From the NCBI GenBank assembly GCA_913059105.1, contig CAJXRL010000024.1, positions 1 to 17,653 on the forward strand: DNA of 17,653 nt, written 5' to 3'. This document shows, one piece after another, positions 15,808 to 17,653 of this stretch. The notes beneath the pieces are model-generated. The model had not been told where the DNA came from, searched no databases, and saw only the letters and a list, made by a program, of their open reading frames with translations. Within the stretch, counting starts at the first letter, position 1; every line of letters begins with the position of its first letter. The DNA comes from an uncultured Flavobacteriales bacterium (GTDB taxonomy: Bacteria > Bacteroidota > Bacteroidia > Flavobacteriales_E > Vicingaceae). The position numbers and the translations under genes are program-made.

Positions 15808-16554
15808 ATGAAGCTAAGAGCAGAAAATATCATCAAGAAATACAAGAAACGTACAGTTGTAAAGGGAGTTTCGATCGAGGTAAGTCAAGGAGAAATTGTA
15901 GGATTACTAGGTCCTAACGGAGCGGGAAAAACCACTTCTTTTTACATGATTGTTGGTTTAGTAACGCCGAATGGGGGGAAGATATTTCTAGATGAGGAAG
16001 ATATTACTGACTTGCCAATGTACAAGAGAGCTCAAAACGGAATTGGTTATCTGGCGCAGGAAGCTTCTATTTTTAGAAAATTATCTGTTGAAGATAATAT
16101 CAAGGCTATTCTTGAAATGACGAAACTTTCTAAATCTGAACAGAAAGTAAAATTGGAGAGTTTATTGGATGAGTTTGGATTGCAACATGTTCGTAAAAAT
16201 AGAGGGGATTTACTTTCAGGAGGAGAAAGAAGAAGAACAGAGATTGCTCGATGTTTAGCTACAGACCCAAAGTTTATTTTACTAGACGAGCCTTTCGCAG
16301 GAGTTGATCCTATTGCGGTTGAAGATATTCAGGCGATTGTTGCTTCTTTGAAAGAAAAGAACATAGGAATCTTAATTACTGACCACAATGTGGATGAGAC
16401 ATTAGCCATAACAGATAGAACCTACTTATTATTCGAAGGTAATATTTTAAAGGCTGGAACTGCCGAGGAATTAGCAGCAGATGAACAAGTGAGAAAGGTA
16501 TACTTGGGAAAGAATTTCGAATTGAAACGCAATCCCTTATTCCGCAAGAAATAG
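15808..16554 (+). CDS. lptB: LPS export ABC transporter ATP-binding protein LptB
   Basis: LptB is the cytoplasmic ATPase that, with LptF and LptG, extracts LPS from the inner membrane and pushes it along the Lpt bridge. The 248-residue product has Walker A GPNGAGKTT (35-43), a Q-loop at Q84 in the LptB-typical YLAQEASIFRKLSVEDN, signature LSGGE (136-140), Walker B FILLDE followed by PFAGVDP (156-167) and the switch H193 in DHNVDETL. Length and motifs fit LptB rather than other ABC ATPases. It starts 2 bases after the DUF5686 stop. LptF, LptG and LptC are not in the window. The 68 bases after its stop, before the opposing purS, contain no convincing terminator hairpin. Confidence 0.95.
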   Translation: MKLRAENIIKKYKKRTVVKGVSIEVSQGEIVGLLGPNGAGKTTSFYMIVGLVTPNGGKIFLDEEDITDLPMYKRAQNGIGYLAQEASIFRKLSVEDNIKAILEMTKLSKSEQKVKLESLLDEFGLQHVRKNRGDLLSGGERRRTEIARCLATDPKFILLDEPFAGVDPIAVEDIQAIVASLKEKNIGILITDHNVDETLAITDRTYLLFEGNILKAGTAEELAADEQVRKVYLGKNFELKRNPLFRKK

Positions 16555-16622
16555 CTATATGTTAAAATACCTCACGACAAATTGGAAGTGTTTTTCTACC
16601 TGCGAATGATGGTATACTTTAC

Positions 16623-16874
16623 CTAAAGAGCTTCTACTTGATACGTATAGCTTTCCATAAGGTGATTCGCTAAAATCTTTTTACAAGCTTGTTCTACTTT
16701 GGCTTCAGCTGCCGCGTTGTCTGCTGCATTAATTTCTAAAGTAACATGTTTCCCAATTCTTACATTATCAATTTCCGATAAGTCTAAGTTTTTTAAACTT
16801 GAGGTAACTGCTTTTCCTTGAGGGTCTAATAGAGCCTTTAAAGGCATGATGTCGATTTCAGCTTTGAACTTCAT
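16623..16874 (-). CDS. purS: Phosphoribosylformylglycinamidine synthase subunit PurS
   Basis: PurS is the small structural subunit of the three-part FGAM synthase (PurL, PurQ, PurS), which converts FGAR, glutamine and ATP to FGAM in purine synthesis. It helps bring PurQ and PurL together for ammonia transfer. The 83-residue length is normal, and the family pattern is clear: LLDPQGKAVTSSLKNL (15-30), VRIGKHVTLEI (38-48) and the late KKILANHLMESYTYQVE (65-81). Its ATG overlaps the pssA stop in an ATGA, so translation should be coupled to pssA. purL and purQ are not present in this window. Confidence 0.92.
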   Translation of the reverse strand: MKFKAEIDIMPLKALLDPQGKAVTSSLKNLDLSEIDNVRIGKHVTLEINAADNAAAEAKVEQACKKILANHLMESYTYQVEAL

Positions 16875-17584
16875 TGCTTTGCTTGTAAGTTATTTTCTAT
16901 GATTGATAGAATCAGATACAAAAGTAGGATAAATGGAATTGCTGCGAAAAGAAAAACGAAAATTAAAACCACTGAAAATACAATTAACAGAATTCGAAAT
17001 TCATTTTCTTTCCATCTCAGGTGCTTAAATTTTAAAGCAAGCAATGGTAGTTCGGCAATTAGAAGATAAGAGAAGAGGAGAATGGCGGCGATAATGAAAT
17101 AGAATGAATTAAATATTGGGAGCAAAAATTCTGCGGAAATGAAATGAATGTCGTTCTCTACTTGCCAAAATATCAACGGAATGGAAATCCAAAATAGTGC
17201 GTTAGCAGGTGTTGGAACACCTATGAATGAAGTGCTTTGGCGATCGTCGATATTAAACTTTGCAAGGCGAACGGCTGAAAATATAGCAATTAAAAACGCT
17301 GAATAGTTCAAAATGCTATAATCTAGCTGATTTAACCATTCAAAAGCTAAATAGGCAGGAACAAGGCCAAAAGTGATCATGTCTGCTAAAGAATCTAATT
17401 GCGCACCTAGTTCAGATCCTACCTTTAGTACCCTAGCAGCAAGACCATCGAAAAAATCAAAAAAGGCGCCCAATAGAACTAGTAAGGAGGCAATTAGTAA
17501 ATTGCTTTCAGCAATTTGAGTTATCGCTAGACAACCGCATAATAGATTGGCAGAAGTTATAACATGTGGGATTATTTTTTTCAA
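16871..17584 (-). CDS. pssA: CDP-diacylglycerol-serine O-phosphatidyltransferase PssA
   Basis: PssA makes phosphatidylserine from CDP-diacylglycerol and serine, the step before phosphatidylethanolamine, in the inner membrane. The 237-residue product is an integral membrane protein carrying the complete CDP-alcohol phosphatidyltransferase motif: D43, D46-G47, A50-R51, G60, D64 and D68 (in FDFFDGLAAR and GAQLDSLAD). The N-terminus MKKIIPHVITSANLLCGCLA is typical of PssA of this type. The start codon is TTG: an in-frame TAG lies directly upstream and the first in-frame ATG is at residue 69, inside the catalytic region. Its final TGA overlaps the purS ATG. The start lies only 21 bases from the adapter junction, so most of the upstream control region is not in the window. 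Confidence 0.93.
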   Translation of the reverse strand: MKKIIPHVITSANLLCGCLAITQIAESNLLIASLLVLLGAFFDFFDGLAARVLKVGSELGAQLDSLADMITFGLVPAYLAFEWLNQLDYSILNYSAFLIAIFSAVRLAKFNIDDRQSTSFIGVPTPANALFWISIPLIFWQVENDIHFISAEFLLPIFNSFYFIIAAILLFSYLLIAELPLLALKFKHLRWKENEFRILLIVFSVVLIFVFLFAAIPFILLLYLILSIIENNLQAKQ

Positions 17585-17598
17585 CTATTCGTTTTGAG

Positions 17599-17605
17599 CA
17601 AAAAT
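17599..17605 (-). promoter_or_regulatory. Candidate -7 element for pssA, cut by the adapter
   Basis: On the minus strand, ATTTTTG followed by C matches positions 2-8 of TAnnTTTG. The missing first base lies beyond the genome/adapter junction. It ends 14 bases before the TTG start, so a very short leader is implied. Confidence 0.3.
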
Positions 17606-17653
17606 CTGTCTCTTATACACATCTGACGCTGCCGACGATCTACTCTGTGTAGA
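17606..17653. other. Nextera adapter with i5 index, right end
   Basis: CTGTCTCTTATACACATCT (17606-17624) is the reverse complement of the Tn5 mosaic end, followed by GACGCTGCCGACGA (17625-17638), the reversed read-1 tail. TCTACTCT (17639-17646) is the reverse complement of AGAGTAGA, which I recall as Nextera i5 index S504. GTGTAGA (17647-17653) is the start of the reversed P5 sequence. None of this is genomic. Confidence 0.98.

Noticed and set aside
16555..16622. A terminator between the convergent lptB and purS genes.
   Set aside because: Only 3- to 4-bp stems can be drawn (for example GGTA/TACC at 16611-16623), with no proper T run after a stable stem.
1..17653. 30-bp terminal inverted repeats at the two ends, looking like the ends of a transposon or linear element.
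   Set aside because: They match the Nextera adapter base for base, and the right end continues into an i5 index and P5 sequence.

Overview
The window is an AT-rich stretch of ordinary Bacteroidota chromosome, most likely from a flavobacterium-like lineage. The evidence is a complete gldKLMN type IX secretion (T9SS) and gliding cluster, the DUF5686 and RecQ protein types, the near absence of Shine-Dalgarno sequences, and promoter elements of the Bacteroidota TAnnTTTG kind. Both outer ends are not genome. Bases 1-30 and 17606-17653 are Illumina Nextera (Tn5) adapter, and the right end even contains an i5 index. Real sequence therefore runs from about 31 to 17605, and the first and last genes must be read with that in mind.

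Layout. (1) 31-5252, + strand: the 3' end of a porP/sprF outer-membrane protein gene, then gldK, gldL, gldM and gldN, closed by a strong intrinsic terminator. GldL and GldM form the proton-driven inner-membrane motor. GldK and GldN form the periplasmic ring under the outer membrane. PorP/SprF-type proteins are outer-membrane T9SS accessory proteins. (2) 5258-7177: a DinF-like MATE transporter (+) and a small serine alpha/beta hydrolase (-), converging with a 6-base overlap. (3) 7178-11368: a short divergent promoter region, an ABC-F ATPase (+) and RecQ helicase (-), again converging with overlapping stop codons. (4) 11465-16554, + strand: kdsD/kpsF, tatC, a DUF5686 outer-membrane protein and lptB, closely packed. 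KdsD makes the Kdo precursor and LptB powers LPS transport, so this run is mainly about building the envelope. (5) 16623-17584, - strand: pssA then purS, translationally coupled by an ATGA overlap.

No RNA gene, CRISPR array, insertion sequence, prophage, origin or attachment site was seen, and there is no gene-free stretch longer than about 100 bases. I found no undescribed multi-gene system. The points worth a second look are the adapter ends (and the false protein N-terminus they create), a mirrored pair of start-proximal promoter elements between the hydrolase and ABC-F genes, an AT hairpin ending in the TTG start of kdsD, a 12-bp tandem duplication before gldL, a terminator that leaves almost no room for a MATE promoter, and an unusual residue in TatC.
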